Shown: positions 60,646-64,000 of the stretch, in pieces
How the letters are laid out: each line of letters starts with the position of its first letter
Numbering within the stretch: the first letter of the stretch is position 1
Source: Sipunculus nudus
Lineage: Eukaryota > Annelida > Sipuncula > Golfingiida > Sipunculidae
Assembly (NCBI GenBank): GCA_026874595.1
Contig: CM049312.1
Location: forward strand, 51,275,429-51,339,428
Direction of reading: 5' to 3'
Length of the DNA: 64,000 bases
Made by a program: the position numbers and the translations under genes
Notes under the pieces: generated by a model
What the model was told of the DNA's origin: nothing
What the model saw: only the letters and a program-made list of their open reading frames with translations
The model's database searches: none

Positions 60646-63272
60646 CTCCTGTATGTACCATTGATTTAATTTTCACAGCATGTAAACATAAATATTTAAT
60701 TTGTTTAAATCTGAAATTTGAAAATAAAAGCTTGAAAATTAAGCTAGTTATTGATTTTTTTTCTTGAGGCTCTACTGTAGTCATTTGCTTTGATAACAGA
60801 TTACAGATGCAGGGTCCAACTCCAGGTCACTGGAAGTCGGGCTATGCCAAGGTTTCTGATTTGTTACAGTCACTGGGGGAGACCCCCTGCTGTGACAGGT
60901 GTACAGTTATTCTAATATCACCACCCCAATCCCCCCCCCCCCCCCCCCCCCCGGCAAACCCAACCCACTAAGTGTAATGCAGTAATTGTTATTGTTTTCA
61001 CTGTATTTCCTTAATTGTAACACTGTTTCCACTCCAATATACAAAAACTTTCCTTAAAAAAGTAATTCAAGTGTAATCCAGAAGATGCCATGTTGTGTTA
61101 ATGTAGCATTTTTAAAGAAATTAATTTTCTTTTAAATGATTTTAACAGATATAATTGAACCCGTCAGTATGCTTAAATTTATAAAATATGAAGCACATTA
61201 TGGATAAATAAAGACACAATTGAAAATTGTGAAATCTAAATCAAATATTATTTTTAGATATTTATTGTTTTGCAGATTTAAAAGATATATTTTTGTGGTA
61301 AAAAATAAATAAACATTTGTATGCATGGTGTGGTGTTATATGACAAGATTGAGATTTATGATGATGCAATTGAGAATTATGAATCAACTTTTATATTCAG
61401 ATGTATCTGTTTTATTGGAAATGTATAGAAATATAAACTTAAATTAAAAAAAATTGATGTGATGAAAAAATTAGGATTTAATACAAACATTTGTTCATTA
61501 TTTTCCTGCCACAGCAGAATTTGAGATCAGGCTTTGTTTGCCCTGTTTTATGTTGTTAATTAGTTATATTTCATCTGTATACATTTCATAAAAAAATACA
61601 TATAATTAATAATATATATTATACAAAAAAAATATTCAATTAAACAAATTTGTTAGTTACTGAAATGTCAACAGTTAATCAAAAAGCCAAATGATGATCA
61701 TGGTAATAGTACAGATCATTTGTTCACAGACTGCTCACATGCTTCAGTTTCAACATTAGGAAACACATGGTCAGGTCACAAAATATTATTTGCAACAATT
61801 TCTTGCTCATCAATACAAACCAATCATATAAACCAACCATGGCCTTTATTACCTCTTCCTCTTACACTTTATCTCCATTTGATATTATTTTAGATTTCTA
61901 CCTTCAAGGTCAACTTCAGCTGAGCACAGTGACCCATAGGTCCCTTGTTTTCCTGTAAGCACCATTGATTTAATTTTCACAGCATGTAAACATAAATATT
62001 TAGTTTGTGTAAACTGAAATTTGAAAATAAAAGCTTGAAAATTAAGCTAGTTATTGATTTTTTTCACCACCCCAATCAGCCCCCCCCCCCCCCCCCACAA
62101 ATCCAACCCACCAAGTGTTATGCACTAATTGTTATTGTTTTCACTGTATCTCCTTAATTGTAATGCTGTTTCCACTCCGATATGCAAAAACTTTCCTTGA
62201 AAAAATAATTCAAGGTGTAATCAAGAAGATGTTATGTTGTGTAATGTAGCATTTTTGAAGAAATCAATTTTCTTTTAAATGATTTTAACAAATATAATTG
62301 AACCCATCAGTATGCTTAAATTATTATAAAATATGAAGCACATTATGGATAAATAAAGACACAATTCAAAATTGTGAAATCTAAATCAAGTATTATTTTT
62401 AGATATTTATTGTTTTGCAGATTTAAAAGATTTTTAAAGAAATCAATTTTCTTTTAAATGATTTTAACAAATATAAATGAACCCATCAGTATGCTTAAAT
62501 TATTATAAAATATGAAGCACATTATGGATAAATAAAGACACAATTGAAAATTGTGAAATCTAAATCAAGTATTATTTTTAGATATTTATTGTTTTGCAGA
62601 TTTAAAAGATATATTTTTGTGGTAAAAAATAAATAAACATTTGTATGCATGATGTGGTGTTATCTGACAAGATTGAGATTTATGATGATGCAATTGAGAA
62701 TTATGAATCAACTTTTATATTCAGATATATATGTTAAATTGGAAATGTATAGAAATATAAACTTAAATTAGAAAATAATTGATGTGATAAAAAAATCAGG
62801 ATTTAATACAAACATTTGTTCATTATTTTCCTGTCTCAGCAGAATTTGAGATCAGGCTTTGTTTGCCCTGTTGTTTATTAGCTCTTTTTCAACTGTATAC
62901 ATTTAATAAAAAAATACATATATATTTAATAATATATATTATACAAAAAAAAATAGATTCAATTGAACAAATGTGTAAACTACTGAAATGTCAACAGTTA
63001 ATCGAAAAACCAACTAATGATCATGGTAATAATACAGATCATTTGTTCACAAACTGCTCACATGCTTAAGTTTCAACATTAGGAAACACATGGTCAGGTC
63101 ACAAAATATTTTTTGCAACAATTTTTTGCTCATCAATACAAACCAATCATATAAAACAACCATGGCCTTTATTACCTCTTCCTCTTACACTTTAACTCCA
63201 TTTGATATTATTTTAGATTTTAACCTTCAAGGTTAACGTCAGCTGAGCACAGTGACCCATAGGTCCCTTGTT
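60646..63272 (+). repeat. About 1.3-kb tandem duplication of the AGCTC-family 3' module
   Basis: Units 60646-61949 and 61950-63272 share ACCATTGATTTAATTTTCAC, the CACCACCCCAAT-polyC stretch, AAACACATGGTCAGGTCACA and the 3' end CAGCTGAGCACAGTGACCCA. The second unit has an extra 179-bp internal duplication (62281-62459 against 62460 onward). Each unit ends at GGTCCCTTGTT. Confidence 0.92.
60931..60952. repeat. Poly-C tract (22), first duplicate
   Basis: Run of 22 C, at the position equivalent to the 17-C run at 62080-62096 in the second duplicate. Length differs between copies as expected for a homopolymer. Confidence 0.95.
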
Positions 63273-63775
63273 CTTTGTTGCTGAAATACTGTGTTAATGA
63301 TAAATCATGTGGTTTAGATAAAATTTACTCACTTTTTGTGACTATAGATCCCTTAAATGTGTAATTTCATATTATTTTATTAACATTTATGAATTTATAG
63401 ACCTTGTTTAGAACCAGTACTTCGACCAGAGTCAGTAAATGTATGTATAATGTAAATACTTTGACAATGTCATATTAGGCAGATTAAACAGTATTTATAA
63501 CAGACTTGGGAGCCCTTTTTCTGTGTAGAGACAAAAAAAATGATCATCTATTCCATGTATAATTCTTGTAGATGCACAAGCAACATCACGTCTTATAATT
63601 TGAAACTTAGAAAACTTGAACTATACCTGCAGGACAGACATGTTTATGTTGCCAAATGGCTGTAGCATTAGCATTTTCAAGTAGAACAATACAAAAAACT
63701 AATCTCTTTTCTGATTTGATATTTTTCTGTCATAGGCAAATGCTGCTAAGTGCTGTGACCCATGGGTCCGTTGCT
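63273..63775 (+). mobile_element. AGCTC-family 3' fragment
   Basis: The final segment GCTGCTAAGTGCTGTGACCCATGGGTCCGTTG (63741-63772) is a diverged 3' end. Upstream sequence from about 63480 has words shared with 53880-54050. Confidence 0.6.
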
Positions 63776-63804
63776 AAATATAAACTTGCTTTCAATAATG
63801 ATAA

Positions 63805-63935
63805 GACTAGCATGACTATTTAGTATGACTGGTAAGTATGACTGTTCAGTATGACTGGTCAGTGTGACTGGTCAGTATGACTGGTAAGTATGACTGGTAA
63901 GCATGACTGGTCAGTATGACTGGTCCATGTGACTA
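63805..63935. repeat. Short tandem repeat, about 12-13 bp x 9-10
   Basis: TATGACTGGTAAG/TATGACTGGTCAG units, imperfect. Confidence 0.88.
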
Positions 63936-64000
63936 TAACTATGCTTCATGTGTTGTGCTCAGTGTCCCCTTCAGTTCTGTTTGCTCATGAATCGTCAAAC

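Overview
This is eukaryotic, AT-rich, intron-dominated DNA, most likely from a mollusc or another lophotrochozoan. That call rests on very sparse coding sequence, dense minisatellites, tRNA-derived SINEs and many short non-autonomous DNA elements. These include an interspersed family that begins with TTTTTAGCTCAGCTGA-like sequence and ends with ACCCATGGGTCCCTTGTT-like sequence, a pattern I associate with molluscan genomes. No operons, rRNA genes, functional tRNA genes or CRISPR arrays are visible.

Only two segments are convincing protein-coding exons. Both are on the + strand, both are phase 0 at each end, and both have good splice signals: 5730-6251 (174 codons; Gln-rich, Ser/Thr/Pro-rich, then Lys-rich) and 57895-58092 (66 codons; ends in RSSSRDRLSD). 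The second exon's last residues resemble the SSSRERLSD segment I recall from vertebrate AUTS2/FBRSL1. With the very large introns, this makes an AUTS2-family chromatin regulator the best guess, but it is not proven. If the exons are consecutive, the intron between them is about 51.6 kb, and the window edges are also intron.

Layout: 1-5729, intron with a diverged tandem duplication and a 36-copy 47-bp satellite lying within the remains of an interspersed element. 5730-6251, first exon. 6252-33 kb, intron with six minisatellite arrays, a TIR element inserted in a minisatellite, a pogo-like MITE, SINEs and several repeat-poor GC-richer islands that look like candidate regulatory DNA. 33.7-40.2 kb, a 2.9-kb element with subterminal inverted repeats, a 2.3-kb hairpin-bearing array and a hAT-like element. 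45.2-47.7 kb, a 28-bp minisatellite split by a hAT-like element. 54.4-55.2 kb, another repeat-poor island. 55.3-57.4 kb, an interspersed element interrupted by a Helitron/Helentron-like insertion whose empty site can be read from related copies nearby. 57895-58092, second exon. 58.5-63.3 kb, tandemly duplicated 5' and 3' modules of the same interspersed family.

The most noteworthy pattern is in the interspersed elements. Two sequence families share one architecture: a T-run plus AGC, a subterminal inverted repeat, a short 3' palindrome and terminal CTTGTT. The inverted-repeat arms differ between families but remain complementary within each copy. Three unrelated transposon-like insertions also appear to lie within older repeat units. 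All repeat counts and boundaries were read by eye.
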